Source: Thraustochytrium sp. TN22
Taxonomy: Eukaryota; Sar; Bigyra; Thraustochytrida; Thraustochytriidae
Assembly (NCBI GenBank): GCA_013306675.1
Contig: JABLUY010000049.1
Span: 1 to 64,000, forward strand
Reading direction: 5' to 3'
Length of the DNA: 64,000 nucleotides
Positions 55,873 to 64,000 of the stretch are shown piece after piece. Positions within the stretch are counted from its first letter, which is position 1; each line of letters opens with the position of its first letter. A program made the position numbers and the translations under genes. The notes beneath the pieces are model-generated. The model was not told where the DNA came from. It worked only from the letters and a program-made list of their open reading frames with translations, and made no database searches.

Positions 55873-57154
55873 AGTGACGAAGATGAGAGCGGAAACGAGA
55901 GAGCGGAAATGAGAGCGGAATTGAGAGATAGAGAGGCAGTGGCGCCTCTCTCAAACTTCTCTCGCCAAGAGAGAAAGGGAATGTGTGTTTGTGTGTTTCG
56001 GGTTTTAGAAAATCAGAATTACGATCTGTGTTGCTGTGAATGTAAGGATGCTGCAACGTGCATGCAGCACTGGAGCTAGTCTGCGACAGGGGCGATGTGA
56101 CTTGGACGGTCTTGCAGTGTGACTTGGACGGTCCGTTTGATGTCGCAGCGCGACTTGGACGGTCAAGTGGATGTTGCAGGCAGGGCCGGCGAGCTAGCTC
56201 ACAGTGACTTGGAGCGAGGGCTAGACAACATCCATCATCGATCACGACAGCCTGAAGTGAGTGCCGCCGCGGCCAAGTGGAAAATTCAAGCTGCACGACG
56301 AGCGAGCTGGCTGGTGCGCGGGTGGCGGGCAAGCAATCAAGCCAGCCAGCCAGCGAGGAAACAAGGCGGCCAGGCGAAGCATGGATCCTCGCATGAAACC
56401 TCGCATGAAACCTCGCATCCGTTTGGTGTAGGGCTCCCCTTTGGGGCCGGGCATGGAGGCGACAGTCTGTGTCAGTCTGCGGGCTGCAACCCGTCGAGGC
56501 CGGTACCCTACTACGGCCGGCCGCCTTGGCAAAGAAAAGAACGAAGTCTGTAACTGCACCGTGACGGTGTGTTCACTTGCGTCGTTTTTTGCATTGTGCG
56601 TGCGTCAGACGTGTGCATTTCACGGGCCGATGCGTCGGGTGCACGGAACCTAGGCTAGCAAGAGAGCTCGGAGGCGCCGCGCTCCTGGCTTGTGCTACCC
56701 GTTCACACACGAGGCGCCCTGTTGCACGCAACACGTAGCAAACCCGAGTCGAAGGCAGGCAGGCCGAAGTGCGACAAGTGCAAGACTGCCACTCCAGACA
56801 CGCCCCTACGCCAGCGCTTGAGCGCCATCGCCAGCTCTCAAAGCTCAGCTCCTGCTCGACAATCGCCGCCCGGGCCGGCCCCGCGGGCCTTGTGCAAGTT
56901 CCTGTCACCATCGAATCGACGAAAGGCTGGAGAGCCTGAGGAAGGAGATGAGCGAGGACTCGGAAGGGGCCGGGCCGTGGGGGGTCCCCAGTCGCGGTCC
57001 CATGGCAGCAGGCAGGTACTAGCTAGGCAGGCAGGACTCGGACTTCGACGAAGTCCAAACTCGCCTCTCTCTCAGGCGCCCGCGGCCGACGGCGCGCGGC
57101 GCGGCACGCGAAGTCCGCGTCGCGCACGCGTGGCGGAGGCCGGCAGACTGGTTG
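55873..57154. other. intergenic region between two Atg22-like genes
   Basis: No gene is seen. Features: GAGAGCGGAAATGAGA-type repeats at about 55885-55935; a GTGACTTGGACGGTC-type repeat at about 56097-56165 (four diverged copies, some in GCGACTTGGACGGTC form); three CTCGCATGAAAC copies at about 56386-56420; and ACTCGGA words near 56953 and 57035. Confidence 0.6.
56097..56170. repeat. short GACTTGGACGGTC repeat
   Basis: GACTTGGACGGTC appears at about 56099, 56121 and 56152, with a further GACTTGGA near 56203. Spacing is irregular (20-31 bp). It lies past the end of the first Atg22-like gene of the array; its role is unknown. Confidence 0.65.
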
Positions 57155-58852
57155 ATGGTGGGTGACGAGGACTCGGAGCTCGGCGGCCCGATGGGCGGCG
57201 ACTCGGAGGTGGAGGTGAAGGAGGCCGGCGCCCTCGCCACGGTCGCCAAGGAGATGGAGATGGACGGCGAGGTACGACGGAGGGGGTGGTGCGTGTGCCA
57301 GAGTCTGGCCAAGGAGCAGCCGGAGGCCGCTGGCATGGTGTTCGTGACGGCCGGGCGCGGCGCGGCGAGCGCGTTTGGGACCATCTTCGCCAACGTGGCG
57401 ACGAACGTGTTTGCGCTGAGCGTGTCAGACTGCGAGGGGCGCGTGCTGAAGGGGAGCATCAAGGCGAGCTCGCTGCTTTCGTCGCTGGGCGTGGTGACGG
57501 CCGTGGTGCTGGCGGTGCTGGCGCCGGTCCTGGGGGCCGTGGCCGACCTGACGCCGCACCGCAAGGGGTACGTGGGCGTGAGCTACGCGGTGCTGGTGGT
57601 GGCGGTGCTGGCGCAGGCGGTGCTGTTCTCGTCCAAGGTGTCGGACCGACTGGACCCGGAGGCAGAGGATGAGGAGACGTTCCTGCGGTACCCGGTGTGG
57701 CAGACGGACGAGGCGATGCTGCTGGTGTGCGTGGCGAGCGTGGTGGGTTCGCTCGCGTACGAGGCGGTGGCCATGCTGTCTGCAACATACGCGCCGGAGC
57801 TGAGTCGTGACGACCAAGAGGTGACTCGGTTCGTGGGGCTGGGGTTCACCGGAATGTTCTCGATGCAGATCACGCTGGCGGTGTTGACGACGGTGGTGGG
57901 CGTGGTCGCTGGGCTGGGCGCGCTGCAGCTCGGGCAGGCCAGCGGTTTGGCGGCCGTGGTGATGACGCTGCTGTGGTGCGTGCCGGGGTACCGGCTGCTG
58001 GGCGCGCGGCACGATGTGAGCGAGGAGCTGCAGCGCAAGTGCTGCGGGCTGGCGCACCTGTGGCAGTCGCTGCGCGAGGCGGTGACGCAGTACCCGCAGC
58101 TGGCAAAGTTTCTGGCTTCGTGGGTTTTGGCGAACGCTGCAACGAGCGGGATCGGCATTTTGGCCACCTCGTACCTGCAGTTTCACCTGGGCATGGACGG
58201 TACGACGACGTCGGCGGTGCTCTCGCTCGCGCTGGTGATGGCCGTGCCGGGCGCGTGGCTGACGCACCGCGTGAGCGCGCGTCTGACGATCAAGCACACG
58301 TACGTGGCGTACTACGCTCTGTTTGGCGTGAGCTTTATTGTGGGCCCCGCTTTCCTGGTGACCGAGGCGGTTCCGGTGAACGACGTGAATGCGACGGTGC
58401 CGCGGACCCAGTACGGGTTTTGCGAGGAGATTGTGGTGGGGGAGGGCGCGGAGACGCGTCAGGAGGCGAGCACGGGCGTGTTGGCGCTCATGATTGTGCT
58501 GACGGCGTTCTGGGGCGTCCTCCTTGGCGGCGTGTATGTGATCAACACGGCGCTCTACAGCTCGCTGGTGCCGGGCGGCAAGGAGAGCACCTTTTTCGGG
58601 ATCAAAGTGACGTGTGCCAACGTGCTCACGTGGCTGCCGCCACTGCTCTTCACGACGGTGAATGAGAACTCGGATTCTTTGCAGTGGGGCATTAGTATCC
58701 TCGGCCCGCTTTTTGCCGTTGCGGCCATCATCGCGGCAACGATTGACATGACCAAGGCCAAGCAAGACATCGCGGACACCTTGCACCGGCGTCGCGGGAC
58801 CCGATGGAATGAAGAAACAAAAGAAGCATCACTCAGCAGCGCCCCGGCATGA
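57155..58852 (+). CDS. Atg22-like major facilitator protein
   Basis: The product has 565 residues; the ATG at 57155 is used because the frame before it opens only at TTG. An acidic N-terminus (DEDSELGGPMGGDSEVEVKE) precedes the membrane domain. Family landmarks match the neighbours closely: TIFANVATNVFALSVSDCEG, GAVADLTPHRKGYVG, TSYLQFHLGMDGTTTSAV, PVNDVNATVPRTQYGFCEE, SLVPGGKESTFFGIKVTCAN and LTWLPPLLFTTVNENSDSLQWG. The closest relative in the window appears to be the 54.3 kb gene. Expected location is a vacuolar or lysosomal-type membrane by family; the substrate is unknown. Confidence 0.75.
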   Translation: MVGDEDSELGGPMGGDSEVEVKEAGALATVAKEMEMDGEVRRRGWCVCQSLAKEQPEAAGMVFVTAGRGAASAFGTIFANVATNVFALSVSDCEGRVLKGSIKASSLLSSLGVVTAVVLAVLAPVLGAVADLTPHRKGYVGVSYAVLVVAVLAQAVLFSSKVSDRLDPEAEDEETFLRYPVWQTDEAMLLVCVASVVGSLAYEAVAMLSATYAPELSRDDQEVTRFVGLGFTGMFSMQITLAVLTTVVGVVAGLGALQLGQASGLAAVVMTLLWCVPGYRLLGARHDVSEELQRKCCGLAHLWQSLREAVTQYPQLAKFLASWVLANAATSGIGILATSYLQFHLGMDGTTTSAVLSLALVMAVPGAWLTHRVSARLTIKHTYVAYYALFGVSFIVGPAFLVTEAVPVNDVNATVPRTQYGFCEEIVVGEGAETRQEASTGVLALMIVLTAFWGVLLGGVYVINTALYSSLVPGGKESTFFGIKVTCANVLTWLPPLLFTTVNENSDSLQWGISILGPLFAVAAIIAATIDMTKAKQDIADTLHRRRGTRWNEETKEASLSSAPA

Positions 58853-59343
58853 AGAAACCAAAAAAAACAATCTTGAACGGATCCGCGATCAAGCTGACGT
58901 GACCGAGCGTCGTTTTTACAGTCTGGAATTTGGAAGCCTTGAGCAGGCCGGCGGCCGCGCCGCCGCGGCTGACACTGCACTCGGCGCGCGGCGGACTCGG
59001 ACGGGGGGCGACGTTTGGCGGTTACGCAGTCACGATCGACGACACCGTCGCCGACCACTGGCACTGCACTGCACCACCGCCTCTGGCTGCCTAGCAGTGG
59101 CTTGGCTCTGCAGTGCGCAGGCTTGACTACTAGTACCAGGTGGGTGGGTGGATGGAAATCGTAGGAGAGAGCCTGCCACGGCCAGAGCCACCATGGCCAA
59201 GTGAGTCGGAGAGGGGGAAATTTTTATTTTTTTCACGGTGGTTCCAAAAGCGCGGATCGAAAGCTAGCTGCCCCTTGTCCCAGCATGTTTCAACCGCGGG
59301 GTCCTGAGAATTTCGCACAAGACACACTGCACAGAGGAGTCGC
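58853..59343. other. intergenic region between Atg22-like genes
   Basis: About 490 bp with no gene. An ACTCGGAC word lies near 58997 and a CACGATCGACGAC near 59030. An AT-rich patch (AAATTTTTATTTTTTTC) lies at about 59218-59234, roughly 110 bp before the next start, and may be core-promoter or leader sequence. Confidence 0.5.
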
Positions 59344-61128
59344 ATGGGCAAACGCAACGGCAACAAAATCCTGAGATCGCGGTCAGGCAAAACTATTTTG
59401 ATTGAGAATTTGCCAAGCGAGCCTCGTGCGCGCGCAGTGGGCAGCATGGCCAGCGTGGTGCCAGCGCAGGGCCAGCGAAAAGAGGGCGGCGATCCGTCGC
59501 CGCGTCGCGATGGGCAAGTGCTGGTGGAGAGCAGGGCTTCGACAGACTGCGTGGATCGAGCGTGCTGCTTCTTTAAGCGCGCGACGGGCAGCAACAGAGA
59601 GGCCAGGGGTCTGATTTACACGTTCACGGCGCGTGGGCCGTCGAGCATCTATTCAGCGCTGTTTGCGAGCGTGGCGACGAATGCCTTTGCGGAGAGCGTG
59701 GCGGACTGCGACGGGCGCGTGTTGCAGGGCGTGATCAGCGTCGGGTCGGTGGTGTCGATGCTGGGCGTCGTGGAGGGTGTTCTGGTCATCTTGTTGGGCC
59801 CGGTGCTGGGCGCTGCGTCGGACCAGAGCCCACAGCGTCGCAAGTGGCTTTTAAGCGTGAGCTACGCGGTGTTGGTGGCGAGTCTCGTGGCGCTGGGCGT
59901 GCTGTTTGTGTCGGAGTCGTCGAGCAAGCTTGACCCGGGTGACGCGGACGGCGGGACGTACCTGGCGAAGCCAATATGGGACAGCGACAGCGGGCTGGTG
60001 ATGGCGTGCGCAGGGAGCCTGGTGAACTACCTAGGGTATGAGGCAGCGGCGCTTCTGTCGGCGAGCTACGCGCCGGAGGTGAGCCGCGACGAGCTGGCGG
60101 TAACGCGATTCGTCGGGCTCGGGTTTACCGGGATGAACGCGATGCAGCTGGTCTTGGTGGTCGTCATCATGGGGCTCGCGATGGGCCTGGACCTGAACAC
60201 GTTTGAGCAGGCCTCGCTGGGCGCGCCGCTGGCGGCGATGTGCACGGTGGCCTGGTGTGTGCCTGGGCTGCGGCTGCTGCGCGCGCGGCGGGCCGTGGCT
60301 CGCAGCGTGCATGCGGATGCGCCGGCCTCGGGCGTTGGCGTGCTTTTCAGCTCGCTGCGTGAGGTGGTGCGGAGCTACCCGGAGCTGCTCAAGTTTCTGG
60401 TGTCTTGGGCGTTTGCGAACGCGGCGTCCGCGGGCGTGGCTGGTCTGGCGACCTCGTATATTCAGTTCGGCCTGGGATTGGACGGCACGCTGACAAGCCT
60501 GATTATGGGCCTCTCGCTCATTTGCTCGGTGCCGGGTGCATGGCTCATGTCGTCGCTGAGTCGGTGCACGTCGATCAAGGCCGCTTATGTGATGCTGCAC
60601 GCCTTTTACGGTGTGACCTTTATGGTTGCGCCACTCGTCCTCGTGGCGGAGACCGTGCCGGTGGGGAGCAGCGGCGGTGTGAATGCCGAAGCGACGGTGC
60701 TGGCGCTGACTCAGTATGGCCACTGCGACGCCGTGCAAGTGGGCGAGAGCGCGCAGACGACGCAGCAGAGTTCTGACGCGGTGTTTGGCCTCGTGGTGTT
60801 GTTTGCCCTGCTCTGGGGATTTTGTCTCGGTGGGGTCTTTGTCGCTGGCACTGGCCTGTACAGTTCGCTCATCCCGGGCGGCAAGGAGTCGACGTACTTT
60901 GGCATCAAGACGACGGTTGCAAACCTGCTCACCTGGCTGCCACCACTCCTCTTCACCGCCATCAACGAGGCCTCTGGCAGCCTGCGCTGGGCTATATTGC
61001 CTTTGGGCGTGTTTTTTCTCCTCGCCGCCGCCATTGCCGCCACCCTCGACCCGACCAAGGCCAAGACTCGCATCGCCGAGACTCTCCACCATCGCCAATG
61101 GGTTCTTCAAGTTCCGCCGACTGATTAG
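59344..61128 (+). CDS. Atg22-like major facilitator protein
   Basis: The product has 594 residues, the longest of the four local members because of a basic N-terminal extension (MGKRNGNKILRSRSGK and onward, about 95 residues before the first helix). Landmarks: ALFASVATNAFAESVADCDG, VSYAVLVASLVALGVLF, a luminal loop with QYGHCDAVQVGESAQTTQQ, SLIPGGKESTYFGIKTTVAN and LTWLPPLLFTAINEASGSLRW. A later ATG at residue 36 (MASVVPAQ) is a possible alternative start. Only 29 bp separate its stop from the next small frame, so the 3' untranslated region is either very short or overlaps that frame. Confidence 0.75.
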   Translation: MGKRNGNKILRSRSGKTILIENLPSEPRARAVGSMASVVPAQGQRKEGGDPSPRRDGQVLVESRASTDCVDRACCFFKRATGSNREARGLIYTFTARGPSSIYSALFASVATNAFAESVADCDGRVLQGVISVGSVVSMLGVVEGVLVILLGPVLGAASDQSPQRRKWLLSVSYAVLVASLVALGVLFVSESSSKLDPGDADGGTYLAKPIWDSDSGLVMACAGSLVNYLGYEAAALLSASYAPEVSRDELAVTRFVGLGFTGMNAMQLVLVVVIMGLAMGLDLNTFEQASLGAPLAAMCTVAWCVPGLRLLRARRAVARSVHADAPASGVGVLFSSLREVVRSYPELLKFLVSWAFANAASAGVAGLATSYIQFGLGLDGTLTSLIMGLSLICSVPGAWLMSSLSRCTSIKAAYVMLHAFYGVTFMVAPLVLVAETVPVGSSGGVNAEATVLALTQYGHCDAVQVGESAQTTQQSSDAVFGLVVLFALLWGFCLGGVFVAGTGLYSSLIPGGKESTYFGIKTTVANLLTWLPPLLFTAINEASGSLRWAILPLGVFFLLAAAIAATLDPTKAKTRIAETLHHRQWVLQVPPTD

Positions 61129-61157
61129 AAAAAAAAGCTGGTAAACAGGAAGGAACT

Positions 61158-61712
61158 ATGGTGTTCACCGTAGGCGGCTCCACGCTGCTCGCCGTGCTGC
61201 GCAACTCGCCTTCGAAAGGAGGACCTGCGCGCGCGCAGGAGAGGAGCGCGCTGAGTGTTAGGTGCCTCGCTACGGCCAACAAGGTGGAGCAGAGGCTGCA
61301 GCCGTACTGCACGTCGCAGGTGCGCATCGCGCTGGGCCGCGCCGGGGCCGCGGTGAAGATTGCCGCTTTGCGCTTTGCTCCGTCTGTGTCACCGATGCAC
61401 GAGGCGAACTTCGTGGGCGCGCTTGTGGCGACCATGGAAGGCATCGCCGTCCCCGCGAGCAAGATCGAGGTCATGGAGACAATCGGCACGCAAACAGACA
61501 CGAAGGAGAGGACCGGGATGTTGTATACGGCGATGTGGAACGCCACCTTGGCCTACATCAACTGCATCGAGCTTGTCTGCCGGTTTGCCCGGGGGTCCAA
61601 GCAGATTTTCAGCTCCATCCTCGCCGTCTTCAATGCCGGCATCACCGCGGCCGTCCAGCACTTCGACGAAGCGTGCTTTCACCCAGGCCGTGCGGCTCGC
61701 CACGGACGGTAA
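61158..61712 (+). CDS. unidentified small protein
   Basis: A 184-residue frame starts MVFTVGGSTLLAVLRNSPS and includes TSQVRIALGRAGAAVKIAAL and NATLAYINCIELVCRFARGS. No family is recognised. A different frame covering the last part, ending at 61785, also reads like protein (LVLCDTVYCLNYIVNQIGWE), so the 3' part may be spliced or the gene may be damaged. It is convergent with the unidentified broken gene to the right; the two are only about 20 bp apart by that longer end. Either could derive from a mobile element, but nothing diagnostic is seen. Confidence 0.4.
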   Translation: MVFTVGGSTLLAVLRNSPSKGGPARAQERSALSVRCLATANKVEQRLQPYCTSQVRIALGRAGAAVKIAALRFAPSVSPMHEANFVGALVATMEGIAVPASKIEVMETIGTQTDTKERTGMLYTAMWNATLAYINCIELVCRFARGSKQIFSSILAVFNAGITAAVQHFDEACFHPGRAARHGR

Positions 61713-61802
61713 GCTCACTGGCCTCGTCCTGTGTGACACCGTCTACTGCCTCAACTACATTGTCAACCAGATTGGTTGGGAGTGAATTTCAGTTTCTACG
61801 TT

Positions 61803-63971
61803 TTAGGATTGACCTTGTAGCCAGACGACAAAGTCGCGGCGGAGCTGGTGGTGGGCGTCGACGAGCCGTGCGATGGCCGCGTCGGCGCCCTGCCGCGACG
61901 ATGCGGAGAGCACCTGCTCTCGGTACTGGGCGGCGCTCACGCTCCCCAAGTCGGCGCTGGTGAACTTGCGCTTCATCTCGTCCCAGTCGCCGTGCCTGCG
62001 GTCGATGGCCTGTTTGAAGCGGCGGCGTGCCGTGACGTCCGCGCTGCGGCGCTTGCGGTCCGCGGCGGTCTCCAAGTCCGCCAGCGTGCGTTTGCGGTGG
62101 GCCGGGTGGTTGGCTGTGCCTTCGGTAAGCGGCGGTGGCGGCACGGCAGATGAGTCCTGCGTGAAGGTCGCCGACTGCATCTCGTCCTCGTCCTCCTCGT
62201 CCTCGTCGTCCTCGTCGCCGTCCTCGTTCATCTCGACGAGCCCTTCGGCGTCCTGCTCGAGCTGCCAGGCCGGCACAGGCGGTGGCGGCCATGGCTGGTC
62301 CGCGTGCTGCGCCGGCTGCGCTTGCTGCTGCGGCGGCAGTGGCGGCATCGCAAGTGGCACCACGCCCGCTGCGTCGTCGCCGCCCTCGGCCACCGGCCCC
62401 GGCAGCAGCTGCTCCGGGATGCCCTGCATCATTTCCGGGTTGCGCGGCTTGAAAAAGGCCAGGAAGTCCGAGCGGAAGCGCTTGATCGCGAACGAGATCT
62501 TGACGCGCTGCAAGATCAGGTCTCGGTGGTCGTTGGCGAGCGGGAAGGTGGCCGCAGTGACGCGAGCGAGCGCGCGCTCCAGCATGAACTCCATGTCGTC
62601 GCGCTTGCAGACGTAGAGCCTGCAGGAGACGGTGCGCTGCCTGCCGTCGTCGCGCTCTGTCCGGAACATGTGGCGCTGCGCGCAGCGGTACTCGCCCTGT
62701 GGGATCATCAGCGCGTCTTGGTCAGTCGCGCGTGGCGGCCTGGCGCCGCTGAGCTCAATGCCGAACTGCGCCACCAGGAAGGCCTTGAGCAGGGCGTAGA
62801 CGTTGGTCCAGGTGAAGAAGGCGCCGTCGGCCTCGGGGAAGCAGGACTGGGTTGCCTGCACTTTAATGACCGCGAGGCCGCCGACGAGCACGACCCGGAG
62901 CCAGTCCTGAATGCCCTCCTCGTCGGCTGCGAGCCGCTCCTCGGCCAGCGCGTGGTGCAGCGTGAGCGCCTGGAAGATGCCGTCTGCGTGCACTTGACCG
63001 ATGTCGCTGCCACAGGCGAAGAGCAGCTTGCCGAGCCAGACGCATGGCGCGGATCGTGCTGTGCACTGTAAGCCGCTCGCGCTCGGCGAGCACTTTGAGC
63101 GAGCCAGACGCGGCGCTCTTCGTCTGTCGGCTGCGACTCTTGCGCAGTGCGCTGTGCCAGGCGCAGCGTGTTGAGCTCGACGGCGCCTCTGGCGTCCATG
63201 GCGCGGATCGTGCTGTGCACTGTAAGCCGCTCGCGCTCGGCGAGCACTTTGAGCGAGCCGGTGTCGAGGAAGAAGACGCGCAGGAAGCGGTCAAGCTTGT
63301 CGCGCTCCATTTGCTTGGTGACGTTGCTCGTGCTGAGGAAGCGGGCGAAGCTGTCCGGGTCCACGCCGGGCTCGACGCCGAAGAAGTGGCGGATGGAGTT
63401 CTTGAGCAGGACGACAGCTGCCTGCGGCTGGTTGGGCTCGATCTCGGTGAGACGGCCGCGGCGGTCGAGGCGCAGCGCGGACTCGAGCTCCTCGAGGGAC
63501 AAATCGCGCTGGTGTGCCACGTGTGTGATGCGGCGGTCCTCGATGCTGTTCTGGAGCTGGCTCATGTGTACGGCGAAGCGCACGTTCATGTCCGGGTCGA
63601 AGGCGTCCACGAAGCTGTAGTGCAAGTCGGGGTCGCAGGTCTGCTGCAGGCGGATCCACTCGAGCCTAAAGTCAAGCCTGGATCGGTTGGCCTCGGCGCG
63701 GTTGTGCGCCTCGAGGAGCTGCGTGGAGATGAAACTGCGCGAGAAGGTGACGGTGCCGTCCGCATTTTCCTGTGGCCGGTCGAAGACGAAGCCCTGGCGG
63801 CGCGCCGCGAGCTCGAGCATGGCGTCGGTTGGTGTGATGGCGAGGTTGGAGTAAGGCGTCCAGCTTGCCGATCGGCGCGCAGTACGGCGTGCGCGTGACG
63901 CGGCCGACCTCGGCGACGGCCTGCTCCATGCGGTCTTGGTCGTCGTCGTCGTCGAGCGAGCCTGGCCCCAT
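61803..63971 (-). pseudogene. unidentified gene, apparently broken
   Basis: Three protein-like frames succeed each other on the minus strand from about 63971 to 61803, with about two interruptions, so it looks like one decayed gene of roughly 680-720 codons. The composition is ordinary for the neighbourhood: charged and helical in the first two thirds (FVDAFDPDMNVRFAVHMSQL), a Pro/Gln-rich then Asp/Glu-rich linker near the end, and a basic tail. No catalytic motif or known domain is recognised. It may be a host gene or a remnant of an old element, and I cannot tell which. The window ends 29 bp past the outermost start, so it may begin further right. Confidence 0.4.
63043..63262. repeat. direct repeat, 154-bp spacing, inside the unidentified broken gene
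   Basis: A block of about 63 bp beginning ATGGCGCGGATCGTGCTG occurs at 63044 and again at 63198, almost identical, implying a recent tandem duplication of 154 bp. Confidence 0.8.
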
Positions 63972-64000
63972 GGAGTTGATGTAGACGTAACAGACGCCGG

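Overview
The window looks like nuclear DNA from a GC-rich, intron-poor protist. Several features point to a stramenopile, most likely a labyrinthulomycete (thraustochytrid-type) organism. Proteins for microtubule nucleation and the ciliary transition zone (GCP4, NPHP4-like) imply a flagellated stage. Secreted-type receptors carry Pro/Thr 'PTxxPT' stalks. Long intact reading frames start in good Kozak contexts with no prokaryotic operon structure, and only one gene shows clear GT-AG introns. The taxonomic call is inference from gene content and composition; no rRNA or tRNA is visible to settle it.

Layout, left to right: a four-exon OSCA/CSC1/TMEM63-like membrane protein (minus, 0.8-4.6 kb); a 3 kb gene-free stretch; a tandem pair of membrane proteins with seven cysteine-bearing RCC1-type repeats (plus, 7.6-14.2 kb); a small, probably mitochondrial ribosomal protein (mL40-like); a large coiled-coil protein (minus); an EF-hand lysophospholipid acyltransferase (minus) facing gamma-tubulin complex component 4 (plus); a MaoC/hot-dog protein (plus); a 2123-residue nephrocystin-4-like protein with EF-hands in its middle (minus); and a MICU-type mitochondrial calcium-uptake regulator (minus). 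The last two genes each have their own 3' ends repeated in tandem downstream.

The most interesting region is 36.5-61 kb. Two almost identical TIR-NACHT-WD40 STAND proteins (NLR-like, related in architecture to fungal HET-E/NWD proteins) lie in direct orientation at 36.5-40.6 and 45.5-49.7 kb. Each faces an Atg22-like major facilitator gene, immediately for copy A and across about 4.5 kb of repeats for copy B. Two more Atg22-like genes follow. A CMR1/WDR76-like WD40 gene sits between the duplicates and shares overlapping stop codons with its convergent Atg22-like neighbour. The two STAND copies differ mainly in two adjacent WD40 repeats and in the TIR-NACHT linker, the pattern expected of a diversifying recognition module. 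An immune or self/non-self role is inference.

The right end (61.1-64 kb) holds unidentified, partly broken reading frames. Between 50.5 and 53 kb are a 165-bp tandem repeat array and a weak trace of a hAT-type DNA transposase. Intergenic DNA is rich in short tetranucleotide runs and in a recurring ACTCGGA-type word.
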